Made by a program: the position numbers and the translations under genes. From positions 868,001 to 932,000 of the forward strand of contig NZ_FOIB01000001.1 of the NCBI RefSeq assembly GCF_900111765.1: 64,000 bases of DNA. Reading direction: 5' to 3'. The notes below the pieces were generated by a model, which was not told where the DNA came from, searched no databases, and worked only from the letters and a program-made list of their open reading frames with translations. This DNA comes from Myxococcus fulvus. Lineage in GTDB: Bacteria > Myxococcota > Myxococcia > Myxococcales > Myxococcaceae. Positions 7,814 to 17,325 of this stretch are shown piece after piece; within the stretch, counting starts at the first letter, position 1; each line of letters opens with the position of its first letter.

Positions 7814-9244
7814 ATGAGGTGCCGCTGTCTGCTGTGGGTGGTTCTGCTCGTGGGGTGCGCCCCGGCCGCGGGAGCGCCGGAGCCGGTGGAGGAGGAGGCC
7901 GCTGCTGCCCTGTTGGAGTCCTGGGAGTACTGCTCGCGCACGGCGGTGTCGCTGGGCGTCACGCTGGTGGAGGACACGCCCTACACCTCGCCGATGGCGC
8001 CGAGCACGGGCGGCATGGTGTTCAGCGCGGAGGACGACGCGCGCGGCCGCGAGCCCTGGGTGAGCACGGGCGCGCCGGGCGCGGGCACGCGGCTGCTGAA
8101 GGACGTGTTCCCGGGCGTGGGAGGCTCGGAGCCGCATGGGTTCACGCGGGTGGGCGCGAAGGTGTTCTTCGCCGCGAACGACCCGGTGGCGGGGCGCGAG
8201 CTGTTCGTCTCGGATGGCACGCCGGAGGGCACCGTCCGGGTGAAGGACATCTGGCCCGGGGAGGTGGGCTCGTACCCGAACGCGCTCTTCGAGTACCAGG
8301 GGCTCTTGTACTTCACGGCGGGAGACCCGGCGCATGGGCGGGAGCTGTGGCGCAGTGACGGCACCGCGGCGGGCACGGTGCTGGTGGAGGACCTCGTGCC
8401 CGGGGTCGAGGACTCCTCGCCGGACCAGCTCACCCGGGGTGGAGACGGCGCGCTGTACTTCGTCGTCTCGGTCCGGGGGCTCATCACGCGGCTGATGCGG
8501 CTGGGCGTGGGACCGACCGCGGTCGAGGTGATGAGCGTGCCCAGCGAGTTGGGCTTCCAATTCCCGCTGATGCCCGTGGGCCGCAAGCTGTTCTTCGTCA
8601 GGAGCTTGGAGCACCACGGCGCGGTGGGGCTGATGATGACGGAGGCGGGCGCGCCGCCGGTGACGCTGGGCACCTTCGCGCGCGTGGGGGAGCTGGCGGC
8701 GGTGGGGGCGCGGCTGGTCTTCAGCGCCGCGGCGCACATGGAGGAAGAGAACCTGGAGCTGTGGCGCAGCGACGGCACGGCGGCGGGCACGGTGCTGGTG
8801 GAGGACGTGCGCGCGGGCAACGTCGGCTCCAATCCCCAGAACTTCGCGGTGCTCGCGGACACGCTCTTCTTCGCCGCGGACGACGGCACCCACGGCGTGG
8901 AGCTCTGGGACAGCGACGGCACGGCCGCGCGCACGCGCATCTTCGGGGACCTGGAGCTGGGGCCGGGCGGCTCGTTCCCCCAGGCGCTGACGGTGGTCGA
9001 GGACCACCTGTTCTTCAGCGCGGACGTCCGGGGGCGGGGCCAGGAGCCGTGGGTGAGCAACGGCTTTCGCGTGGGCACGGTGCCGCTGACGGAGCTGGCG
9101 CCGGGGCCTCGGGGGTCGTCGCCGAGGAGCTTCCGGCGCTCGGGGTGGAGCGTCTTCTTCTCGGCGGAGGATGCGACGGGGGTGCGGCGGCTGTTCGCGC
9201 TGCCCTTCCGCCCGGGCGGCAGGTGCCTTGTGCCAGAGCAGTGA
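7814..9244 (+). CDS. ELWxxDGT-repeat secreted lipoprotein (probable beta-propeller)
   Basis: A lipoprotein signal peptide ends LLVGCA, and the mature part consists of about six or seven repeats of roughly 45-60 residues. Each has the core GRELWxSDGTxxGTxxVxD, for example RELFVSDGTPEGT, RELWRSDGTAAGT and ELWDSDGTAART. Such ELWxxDGT repeats are common in myxobacteria and are expected to fold as a beta-propeller; no catalytic site is visible. ATG 7814 follows AAGGAG at good spacing and gives a clean signal peptide, so the in-frame extension back to 7715 is rejected. Likely a surface or periplasmic scaffold. Confidence 0.8.
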   Translation: MRCRCLLWVVLLVGCAPAAGAPEPVEEEAAAALLESWEYCSRTAVSLGVTLVEDTPYTSPMAPSTGGMVFSAEDDARGREPWVSTGAPGAGTRLLKDVFPGVGGSEPHGFTRVGAKVFFAANDPVAGRELFVSDGTPEGTVRVKDIWPGEVGSYPNALFEYQGLLYFTAGDPAHGRELWRSDGTAAGTVLVEDLVPGVEDSSPDQLTRGGDGALYFVVSVRGLITRLMRLGVGPTAVEVMSVPSELGFQFPLMPVGRKLFFVRSLEHHGAVGLMMTEAGAPPVTLGTFARVGELAAVGARLVFSAAAHMEEENLELWRSDGTAAGTVLVEDVRAGNVGSNPQNFAVLADTLFFAADDGTHGVELWDSDGTAARTRIFGDLELGPGGSFPQALTVVEDHLFFSADVRGRGQEPWVSNGFRVGTVPLTELAPGPRGSSPRSFRRSGWSVFFSAEDATGVRRLFALPFRPGGRCLVPEQ

Positions 9245-9288
9245 GCACCTGGAGGAAAACAGGCCCCGGGACGTTGTAGACAGGGGGC

Positions 9289-12012
9289 ATGGCTCCCTCC
9301 TGGGACAATGGCGCCGTTCGTGGCGTGCGGGTGCGGTGTCCGGGCTGCACCCGCTTCAATCCTCCCGGCGTCCGGTGTCCGAGTTGCGCCTGTGGTCCGG
9401 TGGCGCCCGAGCACTACGGCGCCGCGCGCATGCTGTTGCACGCGGGCGTGGACCGCTTCGCGCTGACAGGGCGACTGGAGGCGCTGGAGCCCGGGCTGGC
9501 CCGACAGCTCGCGGCCCAGTATGCGGCGCAGTGGGCGGGGGCGCTGCGCATCGTCGAGGACGCGCGGCGCTGCGAGGCCTTCCTGACGCTCGGTGGGTTC
9601 GTCGAGGAGGCCGAGGACCGCTGGGCGGACGTGCTCCCCTGGAGCCAGCCGCCGGCCTCTCGTGACGCGGCACCGGAGGAGGACGACCCGCTGGAGGCGC
9701 TGTACCAGCGGAGCGAGGACCCGGGCGTGCGACAGCTCGCGGCGCTCGCGGCGGTGAACCGGGGCCGGCCGTCGCGGGAGCTGTACTCCGCGGCGCAGGG
9801 CGCGCTGTATGCAGATGGGCTCGCTCGTCTGGAGGCCGCGCTCGCGTTGACGCGCTGGCGGGTCTGGTTCGTCGCGCCGTCGGGCCGGCCGCAGCGGGAG
9901 CTCATCGCCCGCCATGCGCGCGACGTGTTCGCGAATCATCCAGAGCATGCCGCCCGCGCCGCCGTGGCCTGGGTGCGCGCCACCGGCAAGGCGCCGGAGG
10001 TGGACCTGCTGCTCGCGTTGCGCGAGGGCTTGCGCGCCCAGGATGAGGACATCGCCTTCGAGTGCGCGCTCGTGTTGGAGGACGAGCTGGGCCTGCTCGC
10101 CGCGCTGGGCTCGGGCGCCGAGGATAGGGCCGCGTTGAGCCCAGGTGATGAGAACAGGGCCGCGTTGGGCTCGGGTGCCGAGAGCAGGGCCGCGTCGGAT
10201 TCGGGCGCCGAGGACAGAGCCGCGTCGGACTCGGATGCCGAAGACAGGGCCGTGTCGGACTCGGGCGCCGAGGGCAGGGCCGCGCTGCGCTCACGCGATG
10301 AGGACAAGGCCGCGCGGAACGCGGACGATGAGGACAGGGCCGCGCTGGCGGCGCGGACATTGGCGTCGATGGGCGCTCCCGCGTTGCTCCCGGTCCTGCG
10401 GGAGACGCGCAGCGCGGTGCTCGCGCGTGAGGTGATGCGGCGATGGCCCGCGCCTGCCTCGTGGGATGTGGTGGACGCGCTGCTGACAATCTCCTCCGGG
10501 TTCGACGTCAAGCTCATCCAGGCGCTGACCCAGTGGGCACCGCAGACACCCTTCATGCGCCTGGCGCCGGAGGTGCGCGAGCGCTGGCGGCAGTGGGCCC
10601 ACGACAGCCTGGGCGCGCTGCCCGCGCCGCATGTGCTGCGAATGCTGGAGTGGGTGCGTGATGGCGACGAGGCCCCGGACGACGCGTCCGCTCGTGCCTT
10701 CCAGCGCGCCGCCGCCCAGGCCCTGTCCTCCGCGTCTTCGTCCGAGCGCGCGGAGTTGCTCCACTCCCGCGCGCTCGTGGACTTCCTCGTCCACGGAGAC
10801 GTGGAAGAACTGGCCCTGGTGCACACCTGGGCGCGGGACGCGGCGTGCGCGGCGCCGCTCCTGGAGTTGCTCGTGTCGCTGCCCGGACGCCTGCGTCGCG
10901 AGCGCCCGGCGCCGGGACGCTGCGCGCGCCTGCTGATGGCCGCGTGGGAGCGCCCCGCGCGCTCGACGATTCTGGCGCCCTTGAACAAGGCGGTGCGCTC
11001 CTGGAGCGGCATCTCCGGACGCGACGAGCTCATCGACGCGGTGTGGCTGCGCTTCCAGTGTCACCCCGCCGAGCGCGCGGAATTGCTGGCCGTGTTCGAG
11101 CCCTGGCGACAGGAACTCTGGGAGCGTCAGCTCGCGGCACAGCCGGACGCCATCGCCATCTTCGAGACATGGTGGCGCGTGGACTCACAGAAGAGGCTGC
11201 CCGAGCTGGTGTCCTTCCTCGTGGAGAACGCGCCGTCGGACACGCTGCCCGAGAGGCTCCCCTTCGTCTGGGCGGCGGCCGAGGCGCGCGTGGACGCGTG
11301 GCCTCGGTCCACGTCGCACGCCGTCTTCCTCGCCGCGGCGCCGCTGGCCGGGGCCCTGCGCTCGGGACATGACGCCCTCGTCCCCGACGCGGAGCGCTTC
11401 CTCGCGTGGTTCCCCGGCTTCGAGGCGCGGGTGCTCGCGGCGTCCTCGCCCGAGGCCGAGTCGAGCTACCAGCGGGACCTGCTCGAGGACCTGCACGTCG
11501 AGGTGCGGCTGATGCGCGAGGCCCTCGAGCGTCGAGCCGAGGAGGCGGAGGCCCTGCGCCAGGCCGAGCTGCGCAAGCGGGTGGAGGAGTCGCGGCGCCG
11601 AGACCAGGAGCGTCAGCTCGAGCTCGCCCGCCTCGAGGTCGAGGCCGCCGCGCTCGAGGCCGCACGGGCCCGCGCGGAGCAGGAGGCGCACCAGGCCCGG
11701 CTGGCGGACGCGCTGGCGCGGTTGGGGCCGCGTCCCGCGCAGCTGCGCCGGTTCGACGCGAGCCCCCAGGTGGAGCTCCTCCCGATAGACGTGGAGGTCA
11801 TCTTCCCCGGCGCGACGATGGCCTCGGTGCTGGACTACTCGCGCATCCTCAAGGCCCTCAGCGGGGACGGCGACTGGATGGAGCTGCTCGCCGCCAATGG
11901 CATGTCCATGACGTCGTGGGGCACGGAGGCCCGCGCCTGGAGCGAGGCGATGATTCGACGGCCGGAGCTGAGCCTGCGCTTCTCCCAGCTCTTCCACGCG
12001 CGCTGGAGCTGA
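9289..12012 (+). CDS. 907-residue protein of unknown function with zinc-ribbon start and tandem repeats
   Basis: I do not recognise this family. The N terminus carries two CxxC pairs (CPGC and CPSC, residues 17-33) that could bind one zinc. A helical Ala/Leu/Arg-rich body follows, possibly HEAT-like. At residues 272-351 there are eight 10-residue repeats of the form AxxSxAEDRA, highly charged and probably disordered. A long Glu/Arg/Ala-rich coiled coil occupies about residues 715-805, ahead of a compact C-terminal domain. There is no signal peptide, so it should be cytoplasmic. It is a single-gene unit ending four bases from the convergent SDR gene. Confidence 0.7.
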   Translation: MAPSWDNGAVRGVRVRCPGCTRFNPPGVRCPSCACGPVAPEHYGAARMLLHAGVDRFALTGRLEALEPGLARQLAAQYAAQWAGALRIVEDARRCEAFLTLGGFVEEAEDRWADVLPWSQPPASRDAAPEEDDPLEALYQRSEDPGVRQLAALAAVNRGRPSRELYSAAQGALYADGLARLEAALALTRWRVWFVAPSGRPQRELIARHARDVFANHPEHAARAAVAWVRATGKAPEVDLLLALREGLRAQDEDIAFECALVLEDELGLLAALGSGAEDRAALSPGDENRAALGSGAESRAASDSGAEDRAASDSDAEDRAVSDSGAEGRAALRSRDEDKAARNADDEDRAALAARTLASMGAPALLPVLRETRSAVLAREVMRRWPAPASWDVVDALLTISSGFDVKLIQALTQWAPQTPFMRLAPEVRERWRQWAHDSLGALPAPHVLRMLEWVRDGDEAPDDASARAFQRAAAQALSSASSSERAELLHSRALVDFLVHGDVEELALVHTWARDAACAAPLLELLVSLPGRLRRERPAPGRCARLLMAAWERPARSTILAPLNKAVRSWSGISGRDELIDAVWLRFQCHPAERAELLAVFEPWRQELWERQLAAQPDAIAIFETWWRVDSQKRLPELVSFLVENAPSDTLPERLPFVWAAAEARVDAWPRSTSHAVFLAAAPLAGALRSGHDALVPDAERFLAWFPGFEARVLAASSPEAESSYQRDLLEDLHVEVRLMREALERRAEEAEALRQAELRKRVEESRRRDQERQLELARLEVEAAALEAARARAEQEAHQARLADALARLGPRPAQLRRFDASPQVELLPIDVEVIFPGATMASVLDYSRILKALSGDGDWMELLAANGMSMTSWGTEARAWSEAMIRRPELSLRFSQLFHARWS
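10102..10341 (+). repeat. eight tandem 30-base repeats inside the 907-residue protein
   Basis: Eight in-frame units encode variants of ALGSGAEDRA. The copies differ at several positions but keep the terminal RA/KA and the acidic core. All units are exactly ten codons, so copy number could change without breaking the frame. Confidence 0.8.
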
Positions 12013-12016
12013 ACCG

Positions 12017-12790
12017 CTACTGCGCGGTGGAGCCGCCGTCGAGAATCATCTCCGCGCCCGTCATCAGCTTCGACTCGTCCGAGGCGAGGTAGACGACGGC
12101 GTTGGCCACGTCATCCGGCTCCCCCATCGCGCCCTGCGGAATCGTGCGCCGCAGCCCCTCGCGCGCCCGCTCCGGCGAGCTGGACGAGGCAATCAGCGCC
12201 TTCACCATGTTCGTCTCGATGAACGTGGGATGGATGGAGTTGCAGCGGATGCCGTAGCCGTGGTGCGCGCAGTGCAACGCCACCGACTTGGTGAACATGT
12301 GCACGGCGGCCTTCGCGCTGCCGTACGCCACCAGCGTGGGCACGCCGATGAGCCCCGCCACGGACGAGATGTTGATGATGGAGCCCCTGGCGCCCGACTT
12401 GCGCATGGCCTGGATGCCGTGCTTGCAGCCCAGGAAGGTGCCGTCCAGGTTGACCGCGTGCACCAGCCGCCACTCGGCCAGGGTGATGTTCTCCACGTCC
12501 TTGGGCACGCCCAGGCCCGCGTTGTTGACGAGCACGTCCAGCCGGCCGAACTTCGCGAGCGTCACCTCCATCGCGCGCACCCAGTCCTCCTCGCGCGTGA
12601 CGTCCAGCGGGACGAACAGGCCCATGCCCTCACCCAGGGACCTGGCCACCTCGACGCCGGCCTCCTCCTGCTGGGGCCGGTCCGTCACCACCACCCTGGC
12701 GCCCTCGCGCGCGAGCATCCGCGCCGCCGCGCTGCCCAGCCCGCCCGCCGCGCCCGTAATCAGTGCCACCTTGCCTTCCACGCGCTTCAT
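12017..12790 (-). CDS. short-chain dehydrogenase/reductase (classical SDR)
   Basis: The 257-residue enzyme has the full classical SDR signature: TGAAGGLGSA (cofactor loop), NNAG, catalytic Ser in NISSVAG, YGSAK (YxxxK) and the C-terminal MTGAEMILDGG. An Asp after the second strand (VVTDRP) favours NAD(H). It resembles cyclopentanol and 3-alpha-hydroxysteroid type dehydrogenases, but the substrate cannot be read from sequence. ATG 12790 is preceded by GGGAGG and is preferred over the longer frame to 13012. It lies 29 bases after the enoyl-reductase-like gene on the same strand, so the two reductases are likely co-transcribed. Confidence 0.88.
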   Translation of the reverse strand: MKRVEGKVALITGAAGGLGSAAARMLAREGARVVVTDRPQQEEAGVEVARSLGEGMGLFVPLDVTREEDWVRAMEVTLAKFGRLDVLVNNAGLGVPKDVENITLAEWRLVHAVNLDGTFLGCKHGIQAMRKSGARGSIINISSVAGLIGVPTLVAYGSAKAAVHMFTKSVALHCAHHGYGIRCNSIHPTFIETNMVKALIASSSSPERAREGLRRTIPQGAMGEPDDVANAVVYLASDESKLMTGAEMILDGGSTAQ

Positions 12791-12819
12791 CGTCGTGCCT
12801 CCCGTCGAACAGCGTGTCT

Positions 12820-13806
12820 TCAGACAGGCCCATTGGGCGTGAGCAGCACCTTGCCGCCGCGTCCACCCTCCATGGAGCGCGCCAGCGCCTCCTGGATGGC
12901 GTCCAGCGTGAACGTGCCCTCCACCGCCGTCTTCAGCGTGCCGTCGGCGACCCGCTTCGCCAGCCGGCCGAACGTCTCCTGCTGCTGCTCGCGCGGGGCG
13001 CGCTTGAGCCACAGCACCAACCAGAAGCCGCGCAGGGTGATGTCCTTGAAGATGGTCGCCGCGGCCGACAGCTTGGGGCCCTTGCCGGACATGACGCCGT
13101 AGTTCACCACCGTGCCGCCGGTGGCGAGCGAATCACCGAGCCGCCGCGTGGAGTCGCCGCCCACCGCGTCGATGGCCAGCCGCACCTTGGCGCCGCCCGT
13201 CGCCGCCTTCACGCGCTCGGGCAAATCGTCCGTGTCCGTCAGCACCACGTCCGCGCCCAGCTCGGTGAGCTCCTTGGCCAGCTCCTCGCGGCGCACCACG
13301 TTGAGCGTCTTGTAGCCGGCCTGCTTCGCCAGGGTGATGAGGTAGCGGCCCACCGCGGAGTTGGCGGCGTTCTGCAGCACCCAGTCCCCGGGCTTCAGCG
13401 CGCCGAACTCACGCAGCAGGATGTCCGCGGTGGGCGGGTTGACGAACAACATGGACGCCTGCTTCAGGTCCGTGCCGGGCGGCACCGTCACCAGCCCCTC
13501 GGCGGGCGCCACCAGGTGCGTGCGCCACGTGCCCGCGCCCAGCGGCAGGAACACCAGGTCTCCCACCTTCACGGCCGAGGTGTCCTTCACCTCCACCACG
13601 CGGCCCACGCCCTCGTTGCCCGGCACCGCCGGCAGCTTGGGCAGCGAGCCGTACTGGCCCGACAGGGTGAGCACGTCCGACGGGTTGATGGGCGTGGCGA
13701 GGACCTCGATGCGGACCTGGCCGGACTCGAGCGCCGCGTCGGGCTCCTCCACCAGCTCCACCACCTTCAACGGGTGCCCGAACTTCGAAAATCGGACCGC
13801 TTTCAT
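12820..13806 (-). CDS. MDR-family enoyl reductase / quinone oxidoreductase-like protein
   Basis: This 328-residue zinc-independent medium-chain dehydrogenase shows INPSD near residue 40, PGNEGVGRV, GTWRTHL and NAANSAVGR in the cofactor domain. That pattern is closer to the trans-2-enoyl-CoA/ACP reductase (MECR/ETR1) branch than to alcohol dehydrogenases, and no zinc-binding Cys set is visible. The likely reaction is NADPH-dependent reduction of an enoyl thioester or a quinone. It is first in an operon with the SDR gene, which might supply a ketoreduction or dehydrogenation step on the same substrate. Confidence 0.85.
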   Translation of the reverse strand: MKAVRFSKFGHPLKVVELVEEPDAALESGQVRIEVLATPINPSDVLTLSGQYGSLPKLPAVPGNEGVGRVVEVKDTSAVKVGDLVFLPLGAGTWRTHLVAPAEGLVTVPPGTDLKQASMLFVNPPTADILLREFGALKPGDWVLQNAANSAVGRYLITLAKQAGYKTLNVVRREELAKELTELGADVVLTDTDDLPERVKAATGGAKVRLAIDAVGGDSTRRLGDSLATGGTVVNYGVMSGKGPKLSAAATIFKDITLRGFWLVLWLKRAPREQQQETFGRLAKRVADGTLKTAVEGTFTLDAIQEALARSMEGGRGGKVLLTPNGPV

Positions 13807-14044
13807 GGGTTGCTCCGAGTGCGCGCGGGAAATCGAGGCCGCACCCTAGCGACCTTCGGGCCCGGAGCCGAGCACGCACTCCATGTCGTCGCGGCAACCC
13901 GTTCGCCAGGGTGGGGGGGCCGGGCACGGTGTCCACCGGCGGACGCGAGGGGAGGGGCAGGGAGGCACGAGGGCCTCGCATTCCCGCGTCGCGCTGCTCA
14001 CCTTGCGTGGTGACTCGGGGCGGCTGGGTGGCGAGGAGGCGACA

Positions 14045-15100
14045 GTGGGCAGCAACGTGCGCGCGGGGATGACCCTGGGCCGACCGATGGAGGCCGCGAG
14101 GGTGGCGGCTCCGCGGGCCGTCCCCTTCAAACGCAGGGTGACGGGGCTCCTACGGCCCCTCTTCGCGGTGGCCGGGGTGGGCATGCTGGCGCTGCTGGTG
14201 CGCAAGGTAGGCCCGCATGAGCTCGGAGCCGTGCTGCTGGGTGCCGCGCCGTGGCTGCCGTGGGTGGTGCTGCTGGAGGTGGGACGTCAGGGCATGGACG
14301 CGCTCGCCACGCGCGCCTCCTACGGCGCGAGCGCGGAGCGGGTGCCCCTGCGCGTGCTGGCGCGCGCGCAGCTCATCGGCACCGCGGTGTCCAGCATGGC
14401 GCCCGCGGGACGCGCGGCGGCGGAGGCCACCAAGGCCGCGCTCCTGTCACCCCACATGGGCGGAGGCACCGCGGCGGCCGCGGCGGCCACGTCCCAGGCG
14501 GCCTCGCTGGCGGCCGGCGGCCTCATCTCCTTTCCCTGCGCGGCGGCCTCGTTCCTGCTCACCGGCTGGTCCGTCTTCACGCTGGCGATGCTCGGCCACG
14601 GCGTGGTGCTGGTGCTGGCCTCCACGGGCGTGCGCGCGTGCATGCGCGCACGGGGGCCGTGCGCGTGGCTGGCGAAGCGCTCGCGCAAATGGGCGCAGCT
14701 CACGGAGCAGTTCCGCGAGACGGCGTGCCACGGCCCGCTGCTCCCGAAGAGCCCCGTGCTCGCCTTCCTGGGCAGCCGCACGCTGCAGGTGGCGCAGTAC
14801 GCGGTGCTGACGCACGCGGTGGGCATCGACACGTCGGTGGTGCAGGCGCTCTTCTCGCAGGGCCTCTACCTGTGCGCGCTGGCGGTGGGCTCGCTGGTGC
14901 CCGGACAGGTGGGCGTGAGCGACGGCGCCTTCGCGCTGGCGGCGGGCGTGCTGGACACCACCGCCGCGCGCGCCATGTCGGTGGCGCTCTTGGGCCACCT
15001 GGTGCAGCTGGTCTTCGTGCTCGCCGGCGCGCTCACGCCGCTGGTGTGGCGGATGCCTGGGGTGGCGCGGCCGGCCTCACCCTCACCGGCGTGCCGTTGA
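14045..15100 (+). CDS. lysylphosphatidylglycerol synthase/flippase-like integral membrane protein
   Basis: About 351 residues with several predicted membrane helices, starting at LLRPLFAVAGVGMLALLV. The family trait is the hydrophilic stretch ASSMAPAGRAAAEATKAALL between helices and the late segment GLYLCALAVGSLVPGQVGVSDGAFAL, here cited in parts: VGSLVPGQVGVSDGAF resembles the PGGxGxxE motif of UPF0104/LPG-synthase membrane domains. The MprF synthase half is absent, so it is probably a lipid or glycolipid flippase-like protein. GTG 14045 has GAGGAGG upstream; the open frame back to 13883 looks non-coding. Its 3' end overlaps the convergent oxidoreductase gene by 68 bases. Confidence 0.75.
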   Translation: MGSNVRAGMTLGRPMEAARVAAPRAVPFKRRVTGLLRPLFAVAGVGMLALLVRKVGPHELGAVLLGAAPWLPWVVLLEVGRQGMDALATRASYGASAERVPLRVLARAQLIGTAVSSMAPAGRAAAEATKAALLSPHMGGGTAAAAAATSQAASLAAGGLISFPCAAASFLLTGWSVFTLAMLGHGVVLVLASTGVRACMRARGPCAWLAKRSRKWAQLTEQFRETACHGPLLPKSPVLAFLGSRTLQVAQYAVLTHAVGIDTSVVQALFSQGLYLCALAVGSLVPGQVGVSDGAFALAAGVLDTTAARAMSVALLGHLVQLVFVLAGALTPLVWRMPGVARPASPSPACR

Positions 15101-17249
15101 AGGCCGCGTTGCCGCTGACGGCGTCCACCGCGTGGTCGTCCGTCAAGTCGTTCTGGCTGATGCCCGCGTGCTCGCTGGCCACGCGCAGCTTCGTGCCCTG
15201 ACGGCGATGGCCATAGCCGTGCGGCAGGCTCACCACGCCCGGCATCACCTCGTCCGTCACCGCCACCGGCACCGTCACCTCGCCCACGCGGGAGGTGACG
15301 GTGGCGTCCACGCCATCCGCCAGCCCCAGGCGCGACGCGTCCTCCGGGTGCACCATCAGCGTGCAGCGTGGCTTGCCCTTGAGCAGGCCCGGCACGTTGT
15401 GCATCCAGGAGTTGTTGTCGCGCAGGTGTCTGCGGCCGATGAGCAGCAGCTCGCCCGCGCGCGCGTCGGGCGCCGCGCCCTCCGGGAAGGTCTGTGCGAG
15501 CCGCTGCACGTCCGCGACGAGCAGCGCGGGGGCCAGGTGGAGGCGCCGGTCCTTCGTCTGCAAACGCTCGGGCAGGCACGGCTTGAGCGGGCCCAGGTCC
15601 ACGCCGTGCGGTGAGGCGCGCAGCTTCGACAGCGACAGGCCCTGGCGCAGCGGATGGAACCGGTTGCCGTGCGGCCCCATGCGCAGGCCGACATCCAGCA
15701 TCCGCTCCGGCCCCAGCCGCGTGAGGGCCTGGTAGCGCAGCGTCTGGCGCACGGACGGACGTCCCTTGCGCAAGGTCTCCAGGCGGTGCTGCAGCGCGAG
15801 CACGATCTGCCAGTCGTGACGCCCCTCCGGCCCGGGCTCGAACAGCGGCGGCGAGTACTTGGCGGTGTTGCGCACGGCCAGCGCGTGGAAGGCCACGTCG
15901 TAGTGGCCGCGCTCCAGCGGGGACACCGGCGGCAGGATGATGTTCGCGTGGCGCGTCGTCTCGTTGAGGTACGGGTCCACGCTCACCATGAAGTCCAGCC
16001 CCTCCAGCGCGCGCTCCAGCTGCGCGCCGTTGGGCGTGGACAGCACGGGGTTGCCCGCCATGGTGACGAGCGCGCGCACGCGGCCGTCGCCCGGGGTGAG
16101 CATCTCCTCGGCGAGCACGGCCGAGGGCAGCTCGCCGCCCGTCTCCGGCAGTCCACGCACCCGGCTCTTCCACCGGCCATGGCTGCCCCGACCGAGCGCC
16201 ATCGCCTTGGGGCCGCAGATGATGTCGAAGGCGGGCTGGGTGAACATGGCGCCGCCCTCCTTGTCCATCTGCCCCGTCACCGCGTTGAGCACGTTGATGA
16301 GCCACTGGCACAGCGAGCCGAAGGGCTGCGTGGACAGGCCCATGCGCCCGTAGCAGACGGCCGCGTCGGCGGCGAGGAAGTCGCGCGCGAGCGTGCGCAC
16401 CGTCTCGGCGGGGACCCCGGTGTGCGGCGCCACGCGCTCGGGCGGGAAGTCGCGCGCGAGCGCTCGCACGGTGTCGAGCCCGTCCGTGAGCGCGTCCAGG
16501 TGGCCTGTCCTCGGCGGGTGCTCGTGGAGCACGACGTGCAGCAGCGCGAGCAACAGCAGCGCGTCCGTGCCGGGGCGGATGAAGACGTGCGTGTCCGCGA
16601 TGGCCGCCGTCTCCGTGCGGCGCGGGTCCACCACCACCAGCCTGCCGCCGCGCTGCTGGATGGCGCGCAGCCGGGTGCGCACGTCCGGGGCCGTCATCAG
16701 GCTGCCATTGGACGCGAGCGGGTTGGCGCCCATCACCAAGAGATAGCGCGTGCGGTCCAGGTCCGGGATGGGCACCAGCAACTGGTGACCGAACATGAAG
16801 TACGACACCAGCTGGTGGGGGAGCTGGTCCACGGACGTGGCGGAGAAGCGGTTCTTCGAGCGCAGCGCGCGCACCAGCTCCGAGCCGAACACCATGTTGC
16901 CCAGGTTGTGCACGTTGGGGTTGCCCAGGTACGACGCCACCGCGTCGCGCCCGTGCGCCTGCTGCACCGCGTGCAGCCCATTCGCCGCCGCGTCCAGCGC
17001 CTCGTCCCACGACACGCGCTCCCAGCCCGTCTGGGTCCGCCGCATCGGGTGGCGCAGCCGGTCCGGGTCCTCGTGCAGGTCCTTGAGCGCCAGCGCCTTG
17101 GGGCACACGTGGCCCCGGCTGAACGGGTCCTCGTCGTCTCCCCGGATGGAGGTGATGCGCTCCTCCTGCAGTTCGATGCGCAGGCCGCACATGGCCTCGC
17201 ACAGGTTGCACGTACGGAAGTGGACCCGGGACGTGGCCTTGGCGCTCAT
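15033..17249 (-). CDS. molybdopterin-dependent oxidoreductase (formate dehydrogenase/DMSO reductase superfamily)
   Basis: The 738-residue enzyme begins with a 4Fe-4S site (CNLC-x3-C near residues 14-22 and CPK near 49), then the large bis-MGD binding domains, with GANPLASN and VVVDPRRTETA, and a C-terminal molydopterin dinucleotide domain containing LLLIGRRHLRDNNSW and GYGHRRQGTKL. It resembles the soluble single-subunit branch that oxidises or reduces unknown substrates. No electron-transfer or membrane subunit and no Tat signal is next to it, so it is likely cytoplasmic and uses a mobile carrier. ATG 17249 is chosen; an in-frame TTG at 17273 is less likely. Confidence 0.88.
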   Translation of the reverse strand: MSAKATSRVHFRTCNLCEAMCGLRIELQEERITSIRGDDEDPFSRGHVCPKALALKDLHEDPDRLRHPMRRTQTGWERVSWDEALDAAANGLHAVQQAHGRDAVASYLGNPNVHNLGNMVFGSELVRALRSKNRFSATSVDQLPHQLVSYFMFGHQLLVPIPDLDRTRYLLVMGANPLASNGSLMTAPDVRTRLRAIQQRGGRLVVVDPRRTETAAIADTHVFIRPGTDALLLLALLHVVLHEHPPRTGHLDALTDGLDTVRALARDFPPERVAPHTGVPAETVRTLARDFLAADAAVCYGRMGLSTQPFGSLCQWLINVLNAVTGQMDKEGGAMFTQPAFDIICGPKAMALGRGSHGRWKSRVRGLPETGGELPSAVLAEEMLTPGDGRVRALVTMAGNPVLSTPNGAQLERALEGLDFMVSVDPYLNETTRHANIILPPVSPLERGHYDVAFHALAVRNTAKYSPPLFEPGPEGRHDWQIVLALQHRLETLRKGRPSVRQTLRYQALTRLGPERMLDVGLRMGPHGNRFHPLRQGLSLSKLRASPHGVDLGPLKPCLPERLQTKDRRLHLAPALLVADVQRLAQTFPEGAAPDARAGELLLIGRRHLRDNNSWMHNVPGLLKGKPRCTLMVHPEDASRLGLADGVDATVTSRVGEVTVPVAVTDEVMPGVVSLPHGYGHRRQGTKLRVASEHAGISQNDLTDDHAVDAVSGNAAFNGTPVRVRPAAPPQASATPAA

Positions 17250-17325
17250 GCCTCGCACTCTACACAACGCCAATGGCTGACGCGGACGGCAGCGTCATGG
17301 AAGGATTGTGTCTCCAGGAGAACAC

